NCBI RefSeq assembly: GCF_003443615.1
Contig: NZ_CP031967.1
Span: forward strand, 3,100,001 to 3,164,000
Length of the DNA stretch: 64,000 bases
Source of the DNA: Alteromonas sp. BL110
Lineage (GTDB): Bacteria; Pseudomonadota; Gammaproteobacteria; Enterobacterales; Alteromonadaceae
Direction: 5' to 3'
Part shown: piece by piece, positions 1 to 7,974 of the stretch
How the letters are laid out: every line of letters begins with the position of its first letter
Position numbering within the stretch: position 1 is the first letter of the stretch
Position numbers and translations under genes: made by a program
The notes under the pieces: model-generated
The model's database searches: none
The model's input: only the letters and a program-made list of their open reading frames with translations
Told to the model about the DNA's origin: nothing

Positions 1-58
1 CCAAAATTAGGTTAATAAACGCTGAATTAGAACGGAAGTAGCTGAAAGGGAAGTAAAT

Positions 59-1171
59 ATGACCGTATCAAGACCGTTATTTAAACATATTCGCAATCAT
101 ACTGCGCTTTTTAACGAGCTTTCTCAATATAGAAACGCCGCAGTGAATGTATTAGGGTTCTCAGGTTATGAATTTCACAAAACCCCGAAATTCGTCACTG
201 AAGATGGAAGCAGACTTACTATAGAACCAGAAAGAAGTATTGTTCTACCAAAGGTAAACGCGTTATCAGGGCTTAAAAATAAGCTAACACAAGCTATTCC
301 AACGTTGCACATGGTCGAACATAGTGAAATAGGCTATCGCTATCCAACAGCAGCATTAGCAGGATTAGATGCACCATTTATAAAACGCATGCGCTCTGAG
401 TATTTTCATAAAGTAGATGAAGATAGAAGTATTTGCCGTCCTGTGAATTTGTCCTATGGAATAAAAAGTCGCGGGAAAGCTGATAACCGACAAGAATACG
501 AAGTGTGGATGCCCGATGAAGCCCCAGATCAAAACCCGCTTCCATTGCTTATTGATGCCTATGGTGAAGACTTACCGGATGATGTAAGGCACTTCGTAGA
601 GCAGCCATCAAAGGTACATGGCTGGATGGGCGTTAAGCGGGCGGCATTTGAAGCGCTTTACACAAATAAGCAACACTGCGGTGATTTGATTATTTGTATC
701 GCCATGAGCGTCGATGCATACAATATCGGCGCTAAGCCGGATTTAGCCTATTCTCCAGAAGCAGAGAGCTCTATTGCAGTGAGTAATGCTGAGTTTGAAT
801 GGGAAATAGAAGGTTACTATGCTCCGCGGGGTTGGACATTCGATCATGATGAGGTATGGGCAGCGATAAATCACACATTGGAAGCTATCAACAAACCGCT
901 CGATGACCTTTATGGCAATGAGATTATTCCTATTGTCGAAAGTAAGACGGAACGCATTTTATCAACACTGAAGTCACTTGGTGTCACGCAAAAAGACGTA
1001 GACGACCTTAATCTTCAGCCTTGGGAATTCATGCTTACCGAAAGTGAGCACAGGGTGAAAGCGCATGATCCCAGTCGTTCAGTTAATTTACTGGGTAGGC
1101 TAAATAGGCTCTTTTACCAACCAGAACAGCAGTTGCCATCGCTTAATTGGATGCACGATCTCATTTTATAG
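59..1171 (+). CDS. Hypothetical protein, 370 residues
   Basis: I do not recognise this protein. It is soluble-looking, with no signal peptide and no clear membrane segment, and has acidic and aromatic stretches throughout. A GGGAAG ribosome binding site lies just ahead of the ATG, which supports this start. The gene stands alone: the hairpin at 1233-1265 closes it on the 3' side, and the next gene is over 300 bp away. The middle (about residues 185-275) has several Trp residues and a short hydrophobic run around the sequence LIICIAMS. No catalytic motif could be named. Coding is supported by the long open frame, the RBS and the following terminator. Confidence 0.8.
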   Translation: MTVSRPLFKHIRNHTALFNELSQYRNAAVNVLGFSGYEFHKTPKFVTEDGSRLTIEPERSIVLPKVNALSGLKNKLTQAIPTLHMVEHSEIGYRYPTAALAGLDAPFIKRMRSEYFHKVDEDRSICRPVNLSYGIKSRGKADNRQEYEVWMPDEAPDQNPLPLLIDAYGEDLPDDVRHFVEQPSKVHGWMGVKRAAFEALYTNKQHCGDLIICIAMSVDAYNIGAKPDLAYSPEAESSIAVSNAEFEWEIEGYYAPRGWTFDHDEVWAAINHTLEAINKPLDDLYGNEIIPIVESKTERILSTLKSLGVTQKDVDDLNLQPWEFMLTESEHRVKAHDPSRSVNLLGRLNRLFYQPEQQLPSLNWMHDLIL

Positions 1172-1232
1172 GCCAAGACTTCTAAAGTTACGCTGGCAAC
1201 GGCTATTACCCCATTAGAATTTCTTGAATAAG

Positions 1233-1265
1233 GCGCGCTGAAAGTAATTTCATGCGCGCTTTTTT
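1233..1265 (+). terminator. Rho-independent terminator after the 370-residue gene
   Basis: The arms GCGCGCTGAAA and TTTCA(T)GCGCGC form an 11-pair stem with one bulged T and a GTAA loop, followed directly by six T residues. It lies about 60 bp after the stop codon of the preceding gene. Confidence 0.85.
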
Positions 1266-1491
1266 GTGCGCCCGTAATCGGCAACCTGTAACTAAAAAGA
1301 CTTATATGTAAATTTTTATATAAATGTTGTTACTTTATGTAAATTACTTTCAGTTTTGTCGTGATATGTATGTTTAAATCCCATTTTCTGTAATTAAATT
1401 ACGAAAAATGCTTTATTTTTTGAAAGTTTTGGTCATAATGTACACATCACTTAGGTGATATCTAATTTAGTTACAAAATAGGAATTCAAAA
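1266..1491. other. AT-rich intergenic region upstream of the DUF3718 gene
   Basis: No gene is seen. The stretch is very AT-rich and must hold the promoter of the downstream secreted-protein gene. A short inverted repeat, ATCAC-TTAG-GTGAT, lies about 35 bp before that start codon and could be an operator or a 5' UTR hairpin. I could not place a convincing -35/-10 pair. Confidence 0.4.
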
Positions 1492-1959
1492 ATGAAACTG
1501 TCTACTTTCGCTATTGCTTTAACATTAACTGTTGCTGCTACTCAATCTTTCGCAAAAGATGTAGTACTAAAGCCAATTAACGACAACATTGAAACACAAG
1601 CGTGTTTAACTGCAGCTAAAGAAGGTTTTGGTCCTGCTTTGCGTCTTGTTCGTTCTAAGGGTTTTAACGCTGAAGAATTTAGCGCATCTGTACGTTGTAA
1701 CGGTGAGTCACTTCGCACTTTCGCTTACATGTACAAAAACAACAAGGCAACTGAAAATGCAAAAACAGTAGCACTTGTTGCAAAGAATAAAGATGTTGCT
1801 TCACAAGCATGTCTAGAAGCACTTTCTGTAGGTAAAGATGCAGCACTAGCGAAGTTTGGTCTGGAAGGTGAAAACATTATCTGTAACCACAAAGAAATGT
1901 CTGACTTTGTCCTTGAATACAGCACAGAAAACGTAGTAGTTCGCACTGCAGCTGAATAA
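1492..1959 (+). CDS. Secreted DUF3718-type protein with two repeats
   Basis: A 155-residue exported protein of unknown role. Residues 1-21 form a clear signal peptide ending in SFA before KD. The mature part holds two copies of a short Cys-containing module, about residues 33-80 and 102-143. Each begins with a QACL motif (Cys38, Cys107) and has a second Cys about 25-30 residues on (Cys69 in RCNG, Cys131 in ICNH). This matches the DUF3718 pattern as I recall it for small periplasmic proteins of Alteromonas, Shewanella and Vibrio. The four Cys suggest two disulfides, one per module (inference). The RBS AGGA lies 8 nt before the ATG. A hairpin at 2010-2037 follows the stop. Confidence 0.8.
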   Translation: MKLSTFAIALTLTVAATQSFAKDVVLKPINDNIETQACLTAAKEGFGPALRLVRSKGFNAEEFSASVRCNGESLRTFAYMYKNNKATENAKTVALVAKNKDVASQACLEALSVGKDAALAKFGLEGENIICNHKEMSDFVLEYSTENVVVRTAAE

Positions 1960-2009
1960 GACCACGTTTTAGGATAGCAACCTACTGCTAATATTTTGTA
2001 CAGTTTCAT

Positions 2010-2037
2010 GGCCTTTCGCTTGAAAAGGCGAAAGGCC
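2010..2037. other. Perfect 10-bp inverted repeat after the DUF3718 gene
   Basis: GGCCTTTCGC and GCGAAAGGCC form a perfect 10-bp stem with an 8-nt loop, between the DUF3718 gene and the convergent M24 gene. No T-run follows on either strand, so it may be a weak terminator or an mRNA-stabilising 3' hairpin rather than a canonical terminator. Confidence 0.6.
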
Positions 2038-2139
2038 TGACACTTTACGAATTTTACTTCTAAATCTCTTTTTTATACTGGCTATTCTCGCCAATTGATA
2101 TCTCTTCCTTTTGGAAAAGGCACAAAGCTTCATGCATAT

Positions 2140-3483
2140 CTATTGCTTTTTACCGGAATGAATCAAATGAAACTCAGTTTGCCTACCATCTAAATAGGTT
2201 ACTGACTTACCGTCAAAAAATGCATCTTCTTCCAGCATAACTCTGATTTCTTTGTTCCACTCTTCAATAAAGCTTGCTGCATTTAGTTCTATGGAATAGG
2301 CCGTTTGTGCAAACATCGGGTAGTCTCCTTGAACCGGTACTCCTTGCTGCGCATCCCACATTCCTATCGTTGGGCCAGCTGCATGCCCATGAAAACCAAG
2401 CGGGTGGGTGTAAATAGCGGGAGTAATACCTTGTTCAATAGCCTGCTGTCGCGACATACTCAATATAGTGTTACCCGTTCTGCCTACTTTAAAATTACCG
2501 GTCAGTATGTCCTGTAACTGATTTCCGGATTTTAGTGCTTTTTTAAGTGACGCAGGTGCGTCTTTTTCTTCAGGCTTTAACACGTAAGCATGCTGCTGTT
2601 GATCCGTGTTAAGTCGTAAGTAGGTAATACCAAAATCCACGTGTATCAAGTCGCCAGGTCGAATGATGTTTTCCCCAGGACGTTTGCTGAAAGCACTGAT
2701 CTGATCGAACACTTTATTGTCTTGTCGTTGGATTGAAACCGTAGGATGAAACCAATTGGTGAGCCCTAACGCTCGGGTTTGATCCCGAAGCCACCATACA
2801 ACATCATCTGTAGTGGTTACGTTAGGTGTAATGACTTCATTTGAAAATGCTGTCGCTATCAGCGAGTGACCAATTTGAGTGAGTGCTGGGTAGTACTGCA
2901 TTTCCAGTTCGCTGCGTGTTTCTAACCAGCCTATAGCCAGCCTTTCGCCACTCACTACTCGGCTTTTTAGTTCCTCAGAAAGTACACCCATAAATTTTTC
3001 GTGTTCGGTAGCAGTCATGCCATCTGCAAGAGCAAATGCATTTGACGTATTAATGGCTATTTTCGAGGGATTTCGGGCTTCTATGATGTGCTTTAGGGCT
3101 TGCCACTGATCAGGTTGTGCTTCCTTGTCCCACGCTTTTTTAAATAGCGAGCCTACTGCGTATCTTGCAACGGCTAAACGTTCCAGTGGTTGACCATTGC
3201 CTGGGTTATAAATGACTAACATGGTATGGCGTCGTGCGGAAATCCAAGTAGAAGGCAGCATAGTTTTGAGAACAGGGTCTTCATTGTATTCCCGTGACAT
3301 TAACACCCACATATCGATGCCTTCACGCTCCATTATTTTAGGGAGTACAGAATTGAAGCGTTCAACGGTGATCTTATCAATTAGCTCGCTGCGCTGTTTC
3401 ATACTAAGTATGTTATTTGCCCATGCGCTTGCCGATAGGGATAACATTACTAAACCTAAACTTATCGCTAGTACCTTTCTCAT
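2140..3483 (-). CDS. Secreted M24-family (Xaa-Pro aminopeptidase-like) protein
   Basis: A 447-residue exported member of the M24 pita-bread metallopeptidase superfamily, which includes Xaa-Pro aminopeptidase and methionine aminopeptidase. The start at MRKVLAIS is chosen because it gives a clean signal peptide ending near AWA-NN and has AGGA 8 nt upstream; a longer frame begins 16 codons earlier but spoils the signal. Likely metal ligands are visible in family order: Asp in HVDFG, Asp in the following LNTD segment, His in THPLGFHGHAAGP, Glu in SIELN, and Glu in VMLEED near the end. It probably acts in the periplasm on Pro-containing peptides, but creatinase-like relatives in this superfamily have other substrates. 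It stands alone and converges with the DUF3718 gene. Confidence 0.85.
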   Translation of the reverse strand: MRKVLAISLGLVMLSLSASAWANNILSMKQRSELIDKITVERFNSVLPKIMEREGIDMWVLMSREYNEDPVLKTMLPSTWISARRHTMLVIYNPGNGQPLERLAVARYAVGSLFKKAWDKEAQPDQWQALKHIIEARNPSKIAINTSNAFALADGMTATEHEKFMGVLSEELKSRVVSGERLAIGWLETRSELEMQYYPALTQIGHSLIATAFSNEVITPNVTTTDDVVWWLRDQTRALGLTNWFHPTVSIQRQDNKVFDQISAFSKRPGENIIRPGDLIHVDFGITYLRLNTDQQQHAYVLKPEEKDAPASLKKALKSGNQLQDILTGNFKVGRTGNTILSMSRQQAIEQGITPAIYTHPLGFHGHAAGPTIGMWDAQQGVPVQGDYPMFAQTAYSIELNAASFIEEWNKEIRVMLEEDAFFDGKSVTYLDGRQTEFHLIHSGKKQ

Positions 3484-3642
3484 CCATGTTTCCTGTCTAT
3501 TATTATTTAAATGATCACAGTGCGCGTACATTTTTAGTAAACAAACTTAGCAAACAAAAAACTAAGAAAAACGCGCACGAGTGGGGTAACGTTAATCTAA
3601 CACTAAAATTGAAAGTTCAGCTAGGTGTAACACTCGATGGCA

Positions 3643-4023
3643 TTACACATATGAAACGACTTCAATTTCTATGTTTTGCTGTGCCATAAAATAAAAGCGT
3701 CTACCTGGTTCATAATCACCGTGGCTGTAGGTATTGAAATTTAACGCAAGAACCCGCTGTTCGGCTTCGTCTAAATTTGGCACAACAATGCCAATATGGT
3801 TAATGTTGGCCAAGGTTTTATAATCGCTCTCTATATCATTAATAGTTTTGGGCCTGTAAAGGGCAAGGTAGTCTTTATCGTTTCCTACGTGTACGGTATA
3901 GCCGTCATTTTTAGCGCCGCCGCTCCACCTTACTTTCCAACCAAAAAGCGTGCAAAGCAAGTTAGCTAACTGATCTGGGTCTTGAACGGTAATATTCGTG
4001 TGCTCTAAGTATGCAACTGTCAT
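3643..4023 (-). CDS. VOC (glyoxalase/bleomycin-resistance fold) protein
   Basis: A single-domain, 126-residue member of the vicinal oxygen chelate superfamily. The first strand, YLEHTNITVQDPDQLANLL, carries an early His, and INHIGIVVPNLDEAE carries the second conserved His. The C-terminal RRFYFMAQQNIEIEVVSYV ends with a conserved Glu. These are the usual metal-ligand positions. Substrate is unknown; relatives include glyoxalase I and dioxygenases. An AAGGA RBS lies 7 nt before the ATG. It is divergent from soxR across 107 bp holding a SoxR-box-like palindrome, so it is a likely SoxR target induced by redox-cycling compounds (inference). Confidence 0.85.
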   Translation of the reverse strand: MTVAYLEHTNITVQDPDQLANLLCTLFGWKVRWSGGAKNDGYTVHVGNDKDYLALYRPKTINDIESDYKTLANINHIGIVVPNLDEAEQRVLALNFNTYSHGDYEPGRRFYFMAQQNIEIEVVSYV

Positions 4024-4057
4024 GTGCTTTTCCTTGTGTAGATAATCAACGAAAAAC

Positions 4058-4088
4058 AGCTTAATATCTAAAGCTAACTTTAGATCAA
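4058..4088 (-). promoter_or_regulatory. SoxR box within a probable promoter of the VOC gene
   Basis: TCTAAAGCTAACTTTAGA at 4067-4084 is an 18-bp palindrome with 7-bp arms. It matches the classical SoxR box CCTCAAGTTAACTTGAGG at 13 of 18 positions. On the minus strand TTGATC at 4088-4083 could serve as -35 and TAAGCT at 4063-4058 as -10, with the 19-bp spacer typical of MerR-family promoters; the -10 is weak. The site lies between soxR and the VOC gene. Confidence 0.7.
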
Positions 4089-4130
4089 GCGTTTTTATAC
4101 ACTATAAAAAATTATGAGAAGAGAGGCGCT

Positions 4131-4604
4131 ATGGCCCCGGAACCCTTGGTAAGTATTGGCTTTATCGCAAAGCGTACAGGTAACGCAGTGTCATTAATTC
4201 GCTACTATGCTAACGAAGGGCTTATTCCTTCTGTGCGCACTAGTGGTGGTAATAGAGCATTTCCTCGTTCTGTCATTCGCAGAGTTTCCTTTATTTTGAT
4301 TGCGCAAAACATGGGTTACTCCCTTGCTCAAATAAAGAACTTGTTGTCTACACTTCCCGACAACAGAACACCTACCCAAGCCGATTGGGCTAAACTGAGC
4401 ACGGTATTTAATCAGCATATTGAAGCAAAAATTGCGGCGCTGACTAGTTTGAAGACGTCACTAGAAGGCTGTATTGGCTGTGGGTGTTTGTCATTAGAGC
4501 GCTGTAGGCTTTACAATACTGACGATAAAGTGGCAGCCCGTGGTAGTGGCGCCCAGTTGCTCGATGAAAACGTGCAATCTCATTTTTTAGTTTCACACAA
4601 ATAG
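4131..4604 (+). CDS. soxR: Redox-sensitive transcriptional activator SoxR
   Basis: A 157-residue MerR-family regulator. The N-terminal winged helix-turn-helix spans about residues 7-75 (SIGFIAKRTGN, then SLIRYYANEGLIP and GGNRAFPRS), followed by a dimerisation helix. The [2Fe-2S] ligands are intact: Cys114, Cys117, Cys119 and Cys125 in the CxxCxCx5C pattern, in the highly characteristic CIGCGCLS context, with the typical GTGAQLL-like tail as GSGAQLLDE. SoxR is oxidised by redox-active compounds and then untwists a promoter with an over-long spacer. No soxS is next to it. A direct target is probably the divergent VOC gene. rlmF follows 9 bp downstream on the same strand and may be cotranscribed. 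Confidence 0.95.
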   Translation: MAPEPLVSIGFIAKRTGNAVSLIRYYANEGLIPSVRTSGGNRAFPRSVIRRVSFILIAQNMGYSLAQIKNLLSTLPDNRTPTQADWAKLSTVFNQHIEAKIAALTSLKTSLEGCIGCGCLSLERCRLYNTDDKVAARGSGAQLLDENVQSHFLVSHK

Positions 4605-4613
4605 TAGCGCTTC

Positions 4614-5603
4614 ATGCATCCCAAAAATCTACATAAGAACGGCTATCCAATGGATGCGCTGTGTCAGTCATACCCTGCGCTTAAGCCTTTTCTCGTAAAA
4701 GCTAAAAGTGGCAATACCAGTATAGATTTCACTAATTCACAAGCTGTAAAGGTACTTAATGCAGCTTTGCTTCGTCACTATTATCGGCTTGACTACTGGG
4801 ATATTCCTGATGGCTACTTATGCCCCCCTGTACCTGGTAGGGCCGATTATATACACGGTATTGCTGACTTATTAAAATCAACAGGTAGCAGTGCGCAGGA
4901 TGGACAGAGACAAAACGGGAAAGATCAAAACATTCATGGGCTTGATATAGGCGTTGGCGCAAATGCTATCTATCCTATTATCGGTGTTACGTCCTACGGC
5001 TGGTCGTTTGTGGGTAGCGATGTTGATGAAGCTGCTGTAAAAAACGCTAATGTCATTGCGAGCAAAAACAGTGTGTTAGCCGATAAACTCCAAGTACGTA
5101 AACAAACCAATAGTGCGCACATTTTTAAAGGTGTCATTGAAGAGAGCGAACGGTTCACCTTTGCTATGTGCAACCCGCCGTTTCATAAGTCTGCCCGAGA
5201 TGCCCTGTCTGGCACACGAAGAAAAACATCCAATTTAACTCGCAATAAGCAGAAGCGAAGTGGTGGAAAGTTTACCGATAATCAAGTTCAAGGTTTAGGG
5301 GATCGTACATCCAAGCTGCAAGGCAAAAGCGCCTCTTACCAAAGGCAGGATGCGAACTTAAATTTTGCAGGTCAAGCGAATGAATTGTGGTGCGAAGGCG
5401 GCGAACTGGCTTTTATTCAGCGCATGGTGCAAGAAAGCGTATCGGTAAAAAACAACGTAGAGTGGTTCACCTGTTTAGTCTCCAAGAGTGCTCACCTAAA
5501 ACCTATTAAAACTAGTATCAATTATTACGGTGCAAGCCAGTGTAAGGTGGTTGATATGGGGCAGGGAAGCAAACTAAGCCGCTTTATTGCATGGACATTT
5601 TAA
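4614..5603 (+). CDS. rlmF: 23S rRNA (adenine-1618-N6)-methyltransferase RlmF
   Basis: A 329-residue SAM-dependent methyltransferase that modifies A1618 of 23S rRNA. The N-terminal block HPKN...LCQSYPALKPF, the diagnostic WDIPDGYLCPPVPGRADYIHGIADLL (about residues 62-87), the SAM-binding LDIGVGANAIYPIIG (110-124) and the catalytic NPPF (187-190) are all present. It is slightly longer than the E. coli enzyme; the extra residues are polar stretches around 88-107 and 200-240. In-frame stops just upstream force the start at this ATG even though the RBS is weak. It lies 9 bp after soxR. Confidence 0.95.
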   Translation: MHPKNLHKNGYPMDALCQSYPALKPFLVKAKSGNTSIDFTNSQAVKVLNAALLRHYYRLDYWDIPDGYLCPPVPGRADYIHGIADLLKSTGSSAQDGQRQNGKDQNIHGLDIGVGANAIYPIIGVTSYGWSFVGSDVDEAAVKNANVIASKNSVLADKLQVRKQTNSAHIFKGVIEESERFTFAMCNPPFHKSARDALSGTRRKTSNLTRNKQKRSGGKFTDNQVQGLGDRTSKLQGKSASYQRQDANLNFAGQANELWCEGGELAFIQRMVQESVSVKNNVEWFTCLVSKSAHLKPIKTSINYYGASQCKVVDMGQGSKLSRFIAWTF

Positions 5604-5645
5604 TCGTGTAGTAGCTGAACTCGACTAACTAAAAGCAGCTGAAAC

Positions 5646-5673
5646 TGCGAGCACCGGGAATGTGGTGCTCGCA
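5646..5673. terminator. Hairpin between convergent rlmF and porin genes
   Basis: TGCGAGCACC and GGTGCTCGCA make a perfect 10-bp stem with an 8-nt loop. It sits between two convergent stop codons. A strong T-run is missing on both strands, so it is a candidate two-way terminator only. Confidence 0.55.
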
Positions 5674-5726
5674 TGCATTCAAATTAGTACATGTTTTTTC
5701 GTAAAAACTATGCCAGAGATCGAAAT

Positions 5727-6449
5727 TTAGAAGCTAAAGGTCTTTGATACACCAAATACAATACGCTCGTCGGCGGTATCTATATCAAGGTTTGTGTTTT
5801 CAGCAGCAATTTCAAAGTCTAATCCTTTGTAGCTTGTCTGATAGGCCAAACGGTAGTGATAGAAAGACGTGTTTTCATCCCGCCATACCCAAGTATCGCT
5901 GTCTAAAGAGTTAGATACGTCAAAGCTAGCACGAAGGTTGTGGTTTGGTGCAAGTTCAAAGGTGTGAGCAATCATAGCAACAGTGTGTCTTGAGCCCGTG
6001 CCAAAGTAGTCCCACGTGTACCACAGGTTAAGTTCGGTATTACCGTAGTCGCTGGCATAACCGAATTTAGTATAAATTTCCGGATAGTTTCCATCGCTTG
6101 AGTCGTCACCACCGTGATAGGAATAGTAGGCAATCCCGTAGTCAATGCTGACCGCTTCGGTGAGCATTTGGTAACGGCCAACGTAGGCGTCCCATTCAAG
6201 GTTGGTATCGCCACCAAAGTCAACGTTAGACGCCCAGGTACCAACGTAGGTCCCGTTATCAAAAGCTTTATCAATACCACCCTGAAGAGCTGGGTCGTTT
6301 TGTGTTTGGCTTAAACCATTAAAGGTATAATCGGATACCGCAGAAACATTGGCGCTCCAGTCCGCGAACGTGGCTGAAGAATACAATGCTGTAACGAAAG
6401 CCACTGTGAATACGTGAGTTGATGCAAAAAAAGAATTCAATTTTTTCAT
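5727..6449 (-). CDS. TorF-family putative porin
   Basis: A 240-residue outer-membrane beta-barrel protein. A signal peptide (about 1-29, ending TFA-DW) is followed by the family opening WSANVSAVSDYTFNGLSQT, a repeated pattern of alternating hydrophobic strands and acidic turns, and a terminal aromatic FSF, typical of barrel C-termini. The family (TIGR02001/TorF) is a set of putative porins of unknown substrate. AGGTG lies 7 nt before the ATG. It is the next gene on the same strand after the choline-uptake genes, but about 140 bp and a hairpin (6538-6560) separate them, so cotranscription is uncertain. Confidence 0.85.
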   Translation of the reverse strand: MKKLNSFFASTHVFTVAFVTALYSSATFADWSANVSAVSDYTFNGLSQTQNDPALQGGIDKAFDNGTYVGTWASNVDFGGDTNLEWDAYVGRYQMLTEAVSIDYGIAYYSYHGGDDSSDGNYPEIYTKFGYASDYGNTELNLWYTWDYFGTGSRHTVAMIAHTFELAPNHNLRASFDVSNSLDSDTWVWRDENTSFYHYRLAYQTSYKGLDFEIAAENTNLDIDTADERIVFGVSKTFSF

Positions 6450-6537
6450 TGTTAAACACCTGTTTTTTATCGTTGTTTTATTTAGCCCGTTTTCTATTTA
6501 ATGCGCTTTCACGCCGGTTTCGGGCAATACTTACCCC

Positions 6538-6560
6538 CATTGGCTCAAAGTGAGCCAATG
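6538..6560. terminator. Hairpin between the BCCT-like gene and the porin gene
   Basis: CATTGGCTC and GAGCCAATG form a perfect 9-bp stem with a 5-nt loop just downstream of the transporter stop codon on the minus strand. No T-run follows, so termination here is only probable. Confidence 0.5.
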
Positions 6561-6588
6561 TTAAGAAGGTAAGAAGTAAATGATTTAT

Positions 6589-7806
6589 TTAGTTGAGATT
6601 TTCTATCTTAGTAAAGTCGATCTTGTTTTCTTTCGGCGAGGTTTTGATAGCCGTTACCGATTTAAACTTCTGACTTAGAATGAAAGCAAAGCAGCTAAAG
6701 AAAATGGCAATAACTAGCGCTCCCACCCACTGTATTTGTAAGAAGTCTAGTTTGAACAATAGCGTAAGTAGAGAAAGCGCAACTATGTTAAGTGCAATGT
6801 AGTTACCTTTTCCTATACGCTCCACAGTCATATTTAGGTTGTCGGTGTAGAGTCTAATCAGCGAATCAAGTGAATTAATCACGAAAACTACACCTACGAA
6901 TACCATGGCCATATTGGTTATTCCTTCTGTAGGAATACCGGCGCTGTGATAGTGGTACAGTACCGAAAACCATGCGGCGATAGGGATAGATGGGATAACC
7001 ATCATAGCTAACATAACTTGATAGGTTTTAAGGCCGCCTACGAAACGAGAGGTAAACTGACCTATCATAATGCTCCAGCTGAACCACCAGAATAGGTAAA
7101 ATTCGTGATACTCATTTATGGGTAGTACAAAGTTATCAATATTCGCAAAATAGCCTCCAATAAGGCCGAGGTTCGTAAAATAAGCAGCTATCTTACTTTC
7201 ACCAAACATAAATGCCGCCGCCCACATGCCGATAATAAGCGCTATAAATACCCACGTTGTGGTGAGACTTAAAATACGCACGTATTTAATGCTAGTACTT
7301 GAGTACACAGCAAATGCAATAGCAGCAAATACAATCAGATAGAACGTCGGAACGATTGATTCTCCGTCGCCCACCGCCGGAAGGTACCATGGAAGGTTAG
7401 ACAGCAGTAAGAAAGCCGTGAATGCACAGGTTCCTATAATTACAACGTTGTTTACAAACTTAACAATAGGAAGTTCGAAAAATTTAACTTTGGGTTCTAT
7501 TACGCAGAAATAAAAACAAGTAAGAAAGTAGAATCCCCAAATTAAGAAACCCCAAAAACCAAACTCAATGGCGAGTGGATTGGTGAATGCATATTCAGGA
7601 CTTGCGCTTATGTCAGCATAACCAGCAAATTCAGTGAGCGGGAACATAATTAGGCCCACGTCCAAACCCGAGGTAAAAAGAATGGCAATAAAGGTAAAGG
7701 TTCTAACTGGCGTTACGCCGACCACTTTCATGTTGCCCCATTTAAACAAAATATAGGCCACCGAAAGCAGAGTGAAAATGATGCCTGCACTAAGCCATAC
7801 TGTCAT
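6589..7806 (-). CDS. BCCT-like choline/betaine transporter, compact form
   Basis: A 405-residue membrane protein with about twelve hydrophobic segments. The clearest family mark is FYLFWWFSWSIMIGQFTSRFVGG (around residue 238), which resembles the Trp-rich TM8 motif of betaine/choline/carnitine transporters (WWISWSPFVGMFxARxSRG). It is short for the family (usually above 500 residues), lacking the long terminal tails, and is divergent elsewhere. The ATG at 7806 is preferred because GGGAGG sits 6 nt before it; a GTG two codons earlier touches the RBS. It follows betA on the same strand after 168 bp, so choline is the likely substrate (inference from context). Confidence 0.75.
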   Translation of the reverse strand: MTVWLSAGIIFTLLSVAYILFKWGNMKVVGVTPVRTFTFIAILFTSGLDVGLIMFPLTEFAGYADISASPEYAFTNPLAIEFGFWGFLIWGFYFLTCFYFCVIEPKVKFFELPIVKFVNNVVIIGTCAFTAFLLLSNLPWYLPAVGDGESIVPTFYLIVFAAIAFAVYSSTSIKYVRILSLTTTWVFIALIIGMWAAAFMFGESKIAAYFTNLGLIGGYFANIDNFVLPINEYHEFYLFWWFSWSIMIGQFTSRFVGGLKTYQVMLAMMVIPSIPIAAWFSVLYHYHSAGIPTEGITNMAMVFVGVVFVINSLDSLIRLYTDNLNMTVERIGKGNYIALNIVALSLLTLLFKLDFLQIQWVGALVIAIFFSCFAFILSQKFKSVTAIKTSPKENKIDFTKIENLN

Positions 7807-7877
7807 TATCACCCTCCCAATATTGATAAAAATGAAACATGTTTTTTCCTTTTTTCGTTATATAAAAGCCCACCCAT

Positions 7878-7913
7878 CTACATCCTGAAGCCGCTCTAAT
7901 CGGCTAAATGTAG
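7878..7913. other. Hairpin between betA and the BCCT-like gene
   Basis: Outer arms CTACAT/ATGTAG and inner arms AGCCG/CGGCT enclose a 7-nt loop, with a small internal loop between the arms. No T-run follows on the minus strand. It could reduce or process transcription between betA and the transporter. Confidence 0.45.
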
Positions 7914-7974
7914 GCACTGTGGAAGGTACGCTCTTTTAATAAACAAGCACACTGGTGCGAAATCGTTTTAACGT

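Noticed and set aside
1725..2009. 94-codon minus-strand frame over the DUF3718 gene
   Set aside because: Antisense shadow of a well-supported secreted-protein gene; it ends across the gene border without its own RBS.
3417..3689. 90-codon plus-strand frame between the M24 and VOC genes
   Set aside because: It overlaps the start of the M24 gene and the end of the VOC gene on the opposite strand and has no family features.
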